NCBI GenBank assembly: GCA_030490835.1 | Contig: CM059972.1 | Coordinates: 38,543,452 to 38,607,451 of the forward strand | Length of the DNA: 64,000 bases | Source of the DNA: Annona cherimola | Lineage: Eukaryota > Streptophyta > Magnoliopsida > Magnoliales > Annonaceae | Direction of reading: 5' to 3' | Part shown: positions 34,952 to 45,405 of the stretch, one piece after another | Layout of the letters: every line of letters begins with the position of its first letter | How positions within the stretch are numbered: the stretch's first letter is position 1 | Translations under genes and position numbers: made by a program | The notes under the pieces: generated by a model | What the model was told of the DNA's origin: nothing | Database searches by the model: none | What the model saw: the letters and a program-made list of their open reading frames with translations, nothing else

Positions 34952-35453
34952 ACAAATTTGTAAAGTGTAGATTTCTTCTATTTCATCTTTTTATTTGATT
35001 TTGGAGCTTGGTTTGAGTTCGGTATTTCCAACTAAGATATAGCAAGTAGGGTTGTGATTGGAGTGTAACTCATCACCTACTTGTGTTGCTTGTTGTACAT
35101 GCCCCCTAAAGCTAGAATCTAGAAGAGAGCGGAGGCTCTGGTTGTATATGCCCCCTAGAGCTAGAATCTAGAAGAGAGTGGAGACTCTAATTGTATTCGC
35201 GAAATACATAGTGGAAACCAAGTCACAAGGAAGTGTGAGCTTGGAATAGTGGAGTAGGAAAAGGTTGCCCGAACTACTATAAATCTTGTCTACTGTTTTT
35301 CATTTCCACTTTCATTATCTTATTACTTTCTATTTGTTTCATTAAAGGGGTTTAAACTAAACCGAAGTAAAATCTCTAATTAAAGTTTTAAATTTTTAAA
35401 CACCCAATTCACCCATCCCCTCTTGGGTAATTGCCATCAACTCGGGACCAACA
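34952..35453 (+). repeat. COP1 3' LTR, right part
   Basis: It starts with the TSD copy ACAAA, then TTTGTAAAGTGTAG, collinear with about 3040-3540 of the 5' LTR. It ends CCAACA followed by the TSD ATAAT. Confidence 0.92.
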
Positions 35454-35458
35454 ATAAT

Positions 35459-35620
35459 GCTCCAAGTAATTTTCCCAAAAAAAAATAAAAATAAAAACAA
35501 AAACAAAAACAAAAACGAAAATGAAAATGAGTTGCCTCCCATTCAACGCTAAGTTTAACGTCCTCAGCCCGACGTTCCTGCTATTTACTTTTCTTTCAGT
35601 TCCATCACCTCTTTGCAACG
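35459..35620 (-). other. ATH-B post-integrase spacer with A-rich tract
   Basis: It resumes ATH-B after COP1. It contains an AAAAACAAAAAC-type simple repeat (about 35475-35530) and, on the minus strand, a short block encoding NVGLRTLNLALNGRQ. The same block follows the protease in ATH-A near 42230-42290. This identifies the point where ATH-A lost pol. Confidence 0.75.
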
Positions 35621-37041
35621 CTAAAAATCATCTCCCATGTAGTGCTTTAGACATTTCCCATTCACGACAAAACCATTGCCTGATGCCCCGTTGAATATTT
35701 CCACTACTCCGTGCTTAGTTGCCTTTATAACCACGAACGGACCCGACCATTTGGATTTGAATTTCCCTAGAAATAATTTCAATCTCGAATTGAAAAGTAG
35801 AACTTTCTGACCTGGTTCGAATCTCCATGGTAGAATCTTTTTGTCATGCCATTTCTTCACCTTTTCTTTATAAATTTTGGCATTTTCATAAGCTTGCATT
35901 CGGAATTCATCCAACTCATTGAGTTGCAGCAAACGACACTCCCCTGCTTGTTGCATATCCAGGTTCAGTTTTTTAATCGCCCAATATGCATTGTGCTCCA
36001 ATTCCAGCGGCAGATGATAGACTTTTCCATAAACCAGTTGGTAAGGAGACATTCCAAACTGGGTTTTGTAGGCAGTTCTATACGCCCATAGTGCGTCATC
36101 CAGCTTAATAGACCAGTCCTTGTGAGATGACCCGATCATTTTCTCCAGAATTTGCTTTAATTCCCTATTGGCCAACTTGACTTGTCCATTGGCTTGTGGA
36201 TGATAAGTTGTCATCACCCTCTGGCGTACGCTATATTTGTGCAAAATTTCCATGAACTGTTGGTTGCATAAATGAGATCCTCCATCACTAATGATCACCT
36301 GGGGCGTGCCGAAATGAGTAAAAATGTTCTTCGTGATGAATTTGAGGACTGTTTTGGCATTGCCTACTTGAGTGGGAATCGCTTCTACCCATTTGGAAAC
36401 ATAAGGTGTGTTTGGTTAGGGGTAAAACTTTTGATAAAAAATTTTTGAAGTAGAAGTTGTCAAATTGATAGAAAATGATGTGATATAGTAGGGATAATGA
36501 TGAGGAGTAAAGAGAATAAAGTTAAAATAGATAGGTTAGTTGTATGGGTAGTTGTGTAGAAATGATTGAAAAGTAGGGTAGTTTGTATAGAAAAATGTAA
36601 AAAATAATTAAAAAATAAAGTAGTTATGGAGAGTGAAAAGTTTTTGTTGACATTTTTTTGCCCCAAACAAACACACCCATAATCAACAGCCATCAGAATA
36701 TATTGGTTTTCAAATTACAGGATGAATGGGCCCATGAAGTCGATACCCCAAACGTCAAATATTTCCACTTCAATGACATTAGTGAGAGACATTTCATGTC
36801 TTTTGGAACTATTATCTGTCCGTTGGCATTGATCGCACCTTTTGACATAAAAATGGGCGTCTTTGAATAGAGATGGCCAGTAGAATCCCGATTGAAGTAT
36901 TTTCGCCGCAGTCTTATCTCCTTGAAAATGGCCCCCGTACGGAGATGAATGGCAGCTCTGCAGTATTGATTCCTGTTCACACTTTGGAATACATCTTCGA
37001 TATAAGTGGTCTGGGCATTGCTTGAACAGATATGGGTTATC
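35621..37041 (-). pseudogene. ATH-B integrase, split by a MITE
   Basis: Minus-strand order: HHCC zinc region (SPYGGHFQGDKTAAKIL, CDQCQRTDN, about 36985-36820), DVWGIDFMGPF, then YILMAVDY at 36690-36715, where the MITE enters. It resumes with VSKWVEAIPTQVGNAKTVLKF, FGTPQVIISDGGSHLCN, YHPQANGQVKLANRELKQIL (D-D-E core) and a C-terminal region with YRTAYKTQFGMSPYQLVYGK and KSKWSGPFVVIKATKHGVVEI, ending GDDF at 35621. Codons flanking the MITE rejoin exactly once one TSD copy is removed. N-terminal frames are shifted in places. Confidence 0.9.
36405..36677. mobile_element. 273 bp MITE, Tourist-like ends
   Basis: Terminal inverted repeats GGTGTGTTTGGTTAGGGG and, at the other end, the complement of GGTGTGTTTGTTTGGGG. 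The flank CATAA occurs on both sides (36400-36404, 36678-36682). The uninterrupted integrase codons show the original site once. The interior is A/T-rich, purine-biased on the plus strand, and noncoding. The GGTGTGTTTGG end resembles Tourist/PIF-Harbinger MITEs, whose TSD is TAA. Here the duplication could be read as TAA or up to CATAA, so the family is tentative. Confidence 0.8.
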
Positions 37042-37853
37042 TCAGAAATAGAATTTCACGTCATGGAGAAATTTCTTCCTTTGGTGTGAATTCAACTTCG
37101 AAGGCAACAATCCACTGACGATGTAATTGATGAAGTCTGCATACAATGGGGGACTACCTAGGGAGATACAGAATAGCTGCTCATCCGGGAAAACCTCCTG
37201 AATCTGCTCCGTGTCTTGGGCTAGCTTGGCTCCTTCGAGGCGAGATAGATGGTCGGCGACCTGATTTTTAGCTCCCTTCCGGTCTTTGATCTCGAGGTCG
37301 AACTCTTGTAGTAGTAGGACCCACCGGATCAAGCATGGTTTTGCATCCTTTTTCTCGATCAAATACTTGATAGCCGAATGGTCTGTGTATACAATCACTT
37401 TGGTGCCCACCAAATAGGTCTGAATTTGTCGAATGCAAATACCACTGCTAGCAGTTCCTTTTCTGTTGTGGTATAATTCAATTGTGCCTCATTCAGGGTT
37501 TTGCTAGCGTAGTAGATGGAGTGAAAAATTCTATTCTTTCGCTGGCCCAGTACCGCTCCCACTGCGTAGTCGCTCGCATCGCACATCAATTCGAATGGGA
37601 GGTTCCATTCTGGAGAAATAATGATTGGCGCAGATATCAATCTCTTTTTTAGTTCCTGGAATGCTTCTCTGCATTCGCTGATAAATTCGAATGGCGCATC
37701 TTTCTCTAGCAGTGAACATAGCGGCTTGGCTATCTTGGAGAAATCTGTCATGAACCGCCTGTAGAATCCTGCATGTCCCAGAAAACTGCGAATGCCTTTG
37801 ACTGAGGCTGGTGGAGGTAGTTTCTCTATCGTCTCGATTTTTTCTTTATCAAC
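37042..37853 (-). pseudogene. ATH-B RT C-terminus and RNase H
   Basis: It picks up the RT thumb/connection directly at the left border of ATH-A (VDKEKIETIEKLPPPASVKG, IRSFLGHAGFYRRFMTDFSK), then RNase [84 protein letters not shown] frame shift near 37400 separates the two RNase H blocks. The ends of the ATH-A insertion place this immediately downstream of the RT catalytic domain at 47018 onward, minus a missing segment. Confidence 0.9.
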
Positions 37854-39519
37854 TGATAACTCGTATTTTTATGAGTTATCATGGCCCATTTCAGGCTTAA
37901 TTTGTGCGTTAGTTCGAGAGATTAGGCATAGTTTGCACTCATTTAGCTTAATTTTCATCCGCTTTTCATTTTAGGAGCATTAATTAGTTTTTAGGTAATT
38001 TTAGCATTATTTAGGCATTTTTAGTTTATTTATTTAGTTTTTCCATCTTTTGTAAGAAGGACGGGACACATGAAGGCAAAGCGGACGAGTTGAACGCAAG
38101 CTGAGGCATCTAAAAGTAGAGAGTTGGTGCCCAGGCGCCACTCTACGTACCTCGGCCATTGACAGCACACACCACTCACAGCATGGTTTCCAGAGAGTTG
38201 GCGCCTAGGCACCACTTCATCTACATGCAACTCGAGTGCAGACGTCATTCAAGCCACTGTTAAGAAATTACTTTCAGGGAGTTGGTAAGGGCTCCCAGGC
38301 GCCAAGCATGGGCAGCTGCATGAGTTAAGGAGAAGCTCCAAGCAGGGATAGTCCAGAGAGTTGGCGCTTAGGCGCCAGCCAGGGGCACCTAGGCACCAGT
38401 GCAAGAATTCCTAGGGTTTGCAAAATGTGTCCAAACTGCTCAGCATAGAGAGTTGGCGCCTAGGCGCCAATACGCATCCGTACGCGAATATTCCAATGCG
38501 TAAGCTGCACAAATAGGACTGGATAAATAGTTCCTTGGGGTTTGCGCGCGAGAGTAGGGGAGAAGAGAGGAGCCGGAGTACGAACTAAAGTGCAAGAGAA
38601 AGCGGAAATCAAGATTAAAGCTTGGATTGAAGGGAGGACTCAAGCCCTATTGGTGGAAACTGCCGGAAAATAGTTTTTCTTATTCTTTTCAATTTTCTTT
38701 CTCTACCTTTATGGATACTTTTTATATGGATGTATTGGATGTTAAGATCATGTCTTTGAACTAAACCTTCATTAGATGGATAGTTAGGATGATTTGAATT
38801 CTTAACTATATTGTTTCTTGGTTCTTAGAATATTAAGTAATGAATAGTTAATTTTATACATGATTGTGTATGATTTACCTTTGCATGTGTGGATTGAATG
38901 TTTTTTACAAGATTGTCTACCTTGTAAGATGATTTAATTGCTTAATTTATCCTTGGAAGAGGAAAATCTCTGCCAGATCCATGCGCAAGGAATAGGTTTT
39001 GACCTTTGTGTAAGGAGAGTTGTTTAACAAATCGGAATATACTGTTAAACCCTGTGTAGTCGTTATACAAGTTATGAACTTATCAATTCCACTTTATTTA
39101 ATGTCATGGGAACATAGCAATTAAATAGGATGTAATTTGCTTTATATAATGTTGGAAGACATATATAAAGATATATGAACTTGGGCAAGTAAATCCATAT
39201 GCAATTCAATTAGAAAAGAACCAAAGCAATATAGTTTAGGTTCAAGGATTCCAAGCTATCCATCTACCATCCCTAATCAGAAAACTCGTTCAAAGTATCC
39301 AGTAGTCTCGAACTCTCACTCTAATTTCTCATTGCAATCGTTAGCTTAGTTAAATCACAAAACTAGAATTTTTCAACCAACGAAAGCAGTTTAACTAATT
39401 AATAATTCAGTTAACAACTCCTCGTGGGAACGATACTGTACTCACTCTTTATTACTTGACACAGCACGTATACTTGCGTAAATAGCAAGCATTTTTATTG
39501 ACATATACGCAGCTCATCA
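37854..39519 (+). repeat. ATH-A 5' LTR (1666 bp)
   Basis: TGATAACTCG to CAGCTCATCA, a direct repeat of 45406-47017. The first 28 bp (37854-37881) form an inverted repeat with 10 bp arms and an 8 nt AT loop. It contains GC-rich palindromic modules, a TATA-like GGATAAATAG near 38522 and an AT-rich 3' half. Confidence 0.9.
38123..38470 (+). repeat. ATH-A LTR palindromic modules (GGCGCCTAGGCGCC type)
   Basis: Six degenerate copies of AGAGTTGGCGCCTAGGCGCCA at about 38123, 38197, 38281, 38359, 38384 and 38451, each a self-complementary 14 bp core. The 3' LTR carries an expanded set (45673-46060), the ATH-B LTR has three (51486-51672), and the spacers before both accessory ORFs carry more (42371, 42822; 1390, 1829). 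Confidence 0.8.
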
Positions 39520-39525
39520 AGTTTT

Positions 39526-39543
39526 TGGCGCCATTGCCAGGGA
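39526..39543 (+). other. ATH-A primer binding site (tRNA-Asp-like)
   Basis: TGGCGCCATTGCCAGGGA, six bases inside the LTR end. It matches the Athila tRNA-Asp PBS except for substitutions at positions 8 and 14. Confidence 0.85.
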
Positions 39544-39684
39544 ATTGTTAGCTAATTATTTCTAGTCTTATTGCTTTCTTGTATAATTTTGTAGAATAGT
39601 TTATTTTTATAATTTCTTTTAGTTTAAAATTTCTTTTTCTGCTAATTCAATTTCATTGGTTTTTGCAGAGTTATCTCATATTGC

Positions 39685-41284
39685 ATGCGCCGAGGCAGAT
39701 CCGAAAAGGAGATTGTTAACCCTTTTGATCCGGAACCCGAAAGAACTTATTTGAGAAGGCGTTGTAGGAGCAGGGAGGCCAGAAACCAACAGTATACGAT
39801 GGAGCGCATCGAGAACCAGGACGAGAACGTTCATGCAAGTCAGCAGGGAAACCAGAGGATCAAGATCCCGAATCATCCACCTCAAGATGATTTGGACCAG
39901 CCAATTTAGGATCTGATTACGCTTGGTCAGAATGCTGTTCAGACTAGCATTGCACCTCCTCCGATCGACACCAACAATTTTGAAATCAAACCGGTAATTT
40001 TCCAGATGCTCCAGTCTATTAGGCAGTTCGGAGGTCTTGCATCTGAAGACCCGCACTGCCATCTGCGGAATTTCCTACAGATCATGAACACTTTCAAGAA
40101 AAACAGAGTCTCTAACGAGGCAATGTGGCTTCGAACATTTCCATTTTCTCTGCAAGATCGAGCTTCGGAGTGGCTAGACTCTTTGCCACCGAACTCCGTC
40201 AACACATGGAATGACTTGGCTCAGAAATTCCTAGAAAAATACTTTCTGCTCGCCAAGCTAGCTAAGCTGAGAATGGATATAGTCTCGTTCAAGCAGCATG
40301 GAGTGGAGACCTTATCAGAGGCGTGGGATCGTTTCAAAGGCCTGCTCCGAAAGTGCCCGCATCATGGAATTCAGTCGTGGGTACAAAATCAGATTTGCTA
40401 TAACGATCTCCAGGATTCCACCCATCACATGGTGGATTCTTCATCGAACGGTTCTCTACTACAGAAAAGCTATCGGGAATCATACACCCTACTCAAAAAC
40501 ATGGCAGCCAATACTTACCAACTGCCATCTGACAGGAGCTGAGGTGGGGGTCTACTCCAATTGGACGCGGTTTCATCGATAAAGGCCCACATCGACGCTT
40601 TATCTCAGCAAATTCAAAACTTGTCCAGGCCAGCCAACGTTAGTGCATTAGGGGCGCCTACACCACAGCAGTCGACAGCAGCAGACATTTGCACGTGGTG
40701 TGGTGAATTCGGCCATCCTATTGATAAATGCGCCTCCAGAGTCCATTAATTACGTGGGAAATTTCTAGAGAAACTTAGCGAATCAGTATGGAAACAACTA
40801 CAACCCAGGTTGGAGGAATCATCCTAACTTCTCATGGAACAACCAGACGAGGCCGAATTAGCCGCCTGGATTCTCACAATAACAGCCACAACAACAGCCT
40901 GCAAGACCAATGCAGTTCAATCCACCACCGCGAGAAGAGAAGATATCGGATCTGGAAAATATTTTCATGCAGTTTATGCAATCTCAGATCATGAAGAACA
41001 GGAACCTAGAAGCTCAGATAGGCCAGCTGGCCTCAGCTCTGAACAATCGACCTCAAGGATCGTTGTCGAGCGACACCGAGTAAAACCCGAAGGGAAAAGG
41101 CAAAGAACAAGTTCAAGCAGTCACATTGCGTAGTGGAAAGCAGTTACCCGATGTAATTCCACCAGAATCGGTAATTAAACCCACTAATCCTCTGAGTCAG
41201 CAGTCGCAGGAGCCAGAAGAACCAGTGGCAACCCAGAACCAACCGGACACTGAAATCGCCACAAATCCAAGGCCGCCTCCTCCA
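39685..41284 (+). pseudogene. ATH-A gag
   Basis: Starts MRRGRSEKEIVNPFDPEPERTY at 39685. One frame runs to about 40745: FEIKPVIFQMLQSIRQFGGL, HLRNFLQIMNTFKKN, SLQDRASEWLDSLPPNSVNTW, ITxAQKFLEKYF-type capsid core, FKQHGVETLSEAWDRFKGLLRKCPHH, then a CCHC knuckle CTWCGEFGHPIDKC (about 40690-40735). Stops occur near 39907, 40540 and 40747. After the knuckle the frame shifts and the proline/glutamine-rich C-terminus seen intact in ATH-B is scrambled. It encodes the capsid/nucleocapsid. Confidence 0.87.
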
Positions 41285-42199
41285 TTTCCTCAGTGATTTG
41301 GAACGTCTAAAAAGGAGGGCCAGTTCAAGAAATTCGTTGAGGTACTGAAGCAGCTGCATATTAATATACCTCTCGTCGAAGCCTTAGAACAGATGCTGAG
41401 CTACGCCAAATTCATGAAAGACGTGCTATCGAAGAAAAGGCGGTTGACGGAATTCGAGATAGTGGCACTAACAGAGGAAACTAGTGCAAGGGTTCAGAGG
41501 AAACTACCTCCTAAACTCAAGGACCCAGGGAGTTTCATAATCCCGTGCACGATTGGCGACCAGTACTTTGGGAGAGCATTATGCGACTTGGGAGCCAGTA
41601 CTAATCTCATGCCCAAGTCCATTTTTAGAAAATTGGGCTTAGGGGAAGCCCGACCTACCACAGTGACACTGCAGCTGGCGGATCGATCCATCATGTATCC
41701 AGACGGTATCATTGAGGATGTCCTTGTCAAGGTGGACAAATTCATCTTTTCGACAGATTTTATTATCCTAGATTATGAAGAAGATCGAGATGTGCCAATT
41801 ATTCTCGATCGACCTTTTCTCGCAATGGGCAACGCGATAATCAAAGTACGAGCCGGAGAATTAACCATGCCGGTGCAAAATGAAAAGGTTACATTCAACG
41901 TGCTCAAGTCTATACAGAGCCCGACTGACCTAGAGGATTGCTTAAGGATTGATATGGGCAATTCAGAGGTTCAAAAGCTTCCTCAGAATGATTTTAAGAA
42001 GGACCAAGAGGAGATTGCGACTAGGGGCCACAAGTTATCTACCAGTGTTAAAGACCGACTCATTAGTTACATCGGGCCCGAACAACTGGTCGAACCGTTG
42101 GGAAGTCAAGACACGGATATTAAAGCCAATAATGGAATAGGAGAGTTTACAGATCAGATTGAAACTCCCAGGTTGCATTCCAAATGGCCGGGAATTTAA
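41285..42199 (+). CDS. ATH-A aspartic protease region with abnormal C-terminus
   Basis: An uninterrupted frame from about 41300 to 42199, with QMLSYAKFMKDVLSKKRRL, KLKDPGSFIIPCTIG and the active-site-like LCDLGASTNLMPKSIF (Athila D-L-G-A form), then LADRSIMYPDGIIEDVLVKVDKFIF and DVPIILDRPFL. The match to ATH-B ends around DCLRIDMGNS. The following ~75 residues (QKLPQNDFKKDQEEI ... LHSKWPGI) do not continue into RT as they do in ATH-B. This tail marks the pol deletion and leaves an apparently intact closing stop. Confidence 0.75.
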
Positions 42200-43179
42200 G
42201 GTAGTAAAATTGAAAAAGGACTGAATAACAGAAATGTCGGACTGAGGACGTTAAGGTTAGCGCTGAATGGGAGGCAACCCATTGCTTGGTTTCAGTTTAA
42301 TTTGCAATTTTGTTTTTGTTTTTTTTATTTTATTTGGGTTTTTATCTTTGTTATAAATAAAAAAACAATATTGGCGCCTAGGCGCCATGATGAACTTCGC
42401 GAAGAACACGGGCACCCCGGCGCCACATCCTGGAGCCCCGGCGTCGGGTCGTGGACAGCATGAACCGGACGACTTATAAAGCTTCGGGTTAGGGTTTAAA
42501 CCCTAACCCTCACGCCCCAGCGCCGTTTCTTTCTCCCCTCTCATTTCTGATTCTTGTCAAAGTGATTTCAAGCCATTTCAACTCGAATCAAGCTTCATTC
42601 CATCAAAGAATCGTCTTCCCACTCCATCCATTTCATTCCCTTCTTTTCCCCTTTGCTTGGATTCACTCAGATCCATCCTAAAATTCGGTTTTTCATCACC
42701 TAATCCTAGGCCTAACACCCACATTGAAGTTCCCATCATTTTCCCCTTGATTTGGGCTCCATTTTGAGCCCCATCATCATCTTTTCTTTGTCCGGCACCG
42801 GAAACCAGTCGACAGCAGATCGACGCCTAGGCGCCGCTACCCCCGGGCCCCGACGCCAGTGCAAAAATAGGGCAAGCTCCAGATTGCAAGCTGAAAGCTG
42901 CTGTGGGTAAAACCTTCTCCAACTTTGAGATATTTTCTTTGATTTAAGATTGCTTGGTGCTTGTTCGGCTAGAAGTTTGGATTGAATTTGTGGATTAGTT
43001 CGCAGATTGGAAATTATTTTGGGTGGATTGCTTTGCATTGGTTGGTGTTGGAGTAGCTTGGTGATTTGGGTGGATTGTTTGGCATTTGGAAGTCGGCTTG
43101 TTGTGTATTAGATTTTCGGACTGCTTGGTTGTGTTGAAATTTGATTTGCAAGGGCCGGTGAATATTGCTTGGAGACAAC
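42200..43179 (+). other. ATH-A spacer before accessory ORF
   Basis: It begins with the block also found after the ATH-B integrase, then a T-rich run (about 42300-42370), GCGCC palindromes (42371-42387, 42410-42420, 42822-42855), the TATA/telo-box pair, and a T/G-rich leader before the ATG at 43180. No coding signal. Confidence 0.7.
42474..42509 (+). promoter_or_regulatory. candidate internal promoter: TATA-like box and 24 bp telo-box palindrome
   Basis: TTATAAA at 42474-42480 is followed five bases later by a perfect 24 bp palindrome (42486-42509), half-site GGGTTAGGGTTT. Spacing and order match ATH-B (1698-1733). Telo-boxes near the start site are common in plant growth-linked promoters; here the role is inferred from conservation and position upstream of the accessory ORF. 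Confidence 0.5.
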
Positions 43180-44244
43180 ATGGCTTCTTCATCATCGGCT
43201 AAGAGAAAGAAAGTTCAGGAGCCCGTCGAATTCGACGCCAACCGATTCGTGTCCGCTCAGGCATTCAAGCGGTACACGTACTCGCTTTAGAAGCGACACC
43301 TAAGTCCTAAATGGGGAATAAAGATTATCTCTTTCTCCGATAACTTTATCAACGCACTGAACGCCTGAGGTTGGCAGAAATTCCTCGCACAGCCTGAGTC
43401 TACAATAGTGCCAGTGGTGAAAGAGTTCTACGACAATGCCGTAGAACATGAGCAAGATCGTCCTGTTTCATGCTGAAGCGATCAACTCCTATTACGGATA
43501 GGGCTCTTTTGACTATCCAGACCAGTATGAGGAGTTTTGGAGGGAGAAGGTCGAGATGTCAACTCTATTACCGAGCACATCTGCGAACGACCTCCGACAT
43601 GGAAGTCATTGGGAGGCCAACTCACATCATTCAAGTGCAGCAAGATGATGTACGACGGGCGGATGTTTTTCTATTTTATTTCAGCCCGGATGATGCCGTC
43701 GACCCACGTCAGTGAGGTGACGATGGACAGAGCACTGCTACTCCATGCCATCTACAGTGGCATGATGATCGACGTCGGCCGCCTTATCTACCAGCAGATC
43801 TGTGCCTGTGTGACCGCACCCCGAGGCAGCTACTACTTCCCATCCCTCATCACAGGGCTCTGCAAGCGGGCCAACGGAGGAGGTCTTAAACTGTCAGGCC
43901 ATCATTGATGACCTCTCCTACCGCACCCGGCCACGGATCCGCACAGCCACCACACGCCCCAGAGCACTCCATCTGCAGCGGGTCCATCCTCGCAGCCATT
44001 ATCTACAGTTGAGCGGCTAGCCAACCTGGAGAATCTGGTTGCCGCCCAAGCCAGATACCAGTAGCAGCATGATCGGGCGATGGAGGCCTACCTACGGCGG
44101 ATCACGGAGGACCGCCAAATTGACATCTCTACCCTACCGCCCTTCCCACAGACGCCGCCAGAGGTCCGAGCTGGCTTCGGGCAGTCATCCCAGCCCCACC
44201 CCGATGACAAGGACGACAAGGACACGACAGAGTCTGATTCATGA
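43180..44244 (+). pseudogene. ATH-A accessory ORF (plant transposon-protein type)
   Basis: The ATG at 43180 (MASSSSAKRKKVQEPVEFDA) and the TGA at 44242 are in the same frame. Between them are TAG at codon 37 (same codon as in ATH-B), a TGA near codon 63 and a local frame excursion around 43455-43535 caused by a ~24 base loss. Domains: basic N-terminus, central region (GWQKFLAQPES, VVKEFYDNAVEHEQ, CSKMMYDGRMFFYFISARMMPSTHVSEV, CVTAPRGSYYFPSLITGLC), then a coiled-coil-like segment (ERLANLENLVAAQARYQ, RAMEAYLRRITEDRQIDI) and an acidic Asp/Lys tail. Not an enzyme I can recognise; no membrane segment. Confidence 0.77.
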
Positions 44245-45405
44245 GGGAGTCTCAGTCCTTTCTTTGAGTTTTTCTTTTCTTTTATTTTTACTTTTCATTG
44301 TATTTTCATTTTTAGTTCATTTTAGGATCATGCATTGAGGACAATGCATCTCTCAAGTTTGGGGGGGTGTATAATTCTCAACCATAGGTTAGTTTTGCAT
44401 TTTAATTTTCATGCTTTAGTTTATATTGCATGTATTTCAATTCCAACTAATGAAAGTTGTCTTTATTTCAATTCATCTGATTGTGAAAATGTGCAAGGTT
44501 GTGATTAATTCTGATTTGAAATTGAATTCATGAAAGAATGGGCAATTTAAATTGAAACCAAGTATAAAGCAGGTTGAAATTAACATGTGAAAGAATTAAA
44601 AGGAATTTCATAATACATTGTTCTAATTCAATAACAGGCATATCTTTCAGACCGAGATGATGAAAACTGAACTAAATATGTGCTAACCAAGTACTTTAAC
44701 GGGTTCAAAAATGGTATTATTTCACAGGAATTACTCAAACATGTTTAGTACCCCTATTAAAGCATTAGAAAAGGATAAAAAGGGGGTGGTTGACCTAAGC
44801 TGAGTAACTAGGACTTGGAATCGACAAATGGCAAGGTTCGCTTAAAAAAGCAAAGGAAAATCACAGTAACAATGCTTTAAAAAATGAAAATTCTCCCTAG
44901 ATACCCTGAAATATGGTGAGGGGAGCCAAAAAAAATAATCTCCAGATATCCTGAAATATGGTGAGGAGAATTGTTGCAATAAGTTTGGGGGGGGGGAAAG
45001 AATGTGCAGTTGTTAGAGATTGAATTCAGTGACTTGATACCATTTGTTGTAACCAGTGTATTCAGCTTAATCCTTGGTTTGCTTGAGTTCATTGATTTCC
45101 TAACCAGTTTTCTGATTGAATGAAAGATTAACGTGTCGAAATATGACGTTGCACTATGAAATTTTGGCATCCACATGTAACTTGGTTTGAAAAGGAAAAT
45201 GTATGCCTTGTTTATATAATGAAGGATATTTCAGGTTGATTTAATCACAACCTTGTGAAATGGCTAAGTGGATTGATCAATGCATAACCGGAAGCAAAAG
45301 GAGTTGACAAAGTCTGCATACATTCATTCATTCATTCATTCATTCATTTATTCATTCTGTTTGCATGTGTCGCTCGAGGACTAGCAACATTTAATTTTGG
45401 GGGTG
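44245..45405 (+). other. ATH-A 3' noncoding region with three G-run tracts, a short tandem duplication and (CATT)n
   Basis: Polypurine/G-run tracts occur at about 44357-44367 (AAGTTTGGGGGGGTG), 44979-44999 (a run of ten G followed by AAAG) and 45396-45404 (TTTTGGGGGTG, the LTR-proximal PPT). A ~23 bp word, CCTGAAATATGGTGAGG plus flanks, is duplicated at about 44903 and 44950. A (CATT)n microsatellite lies at 45321-45356. No coding signal. Confidence 0.75.

Larger units (their letters stand above)
1912..35453 (+). mobile_element. COP1: SIRE/Maximus-type Ty1/copia element with accessory ORF
   Basis: The LTRs start TGTTGGAAAC and end CCAATA (5' copy, mutated from CCAACA) or CCAACA (3' copy). 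The 5 bp TSD ATAAT is at 1907-1911 and 35454-35458. Order: 5' LTR, tRNA-iMet PBS, gag, pol (protease-integrase-RT-RNase H), accessory ORF, PPT, 3' LTR. The domain order with integrase before RT is diagnostic of Ty1/copia. The 3' LTR is split by CHR-C (12000-34951), so the element without its passengers is about 10.6 kb. Coding frames contain several stops and at least three single-base frameshifts. Confidence 0.93.
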
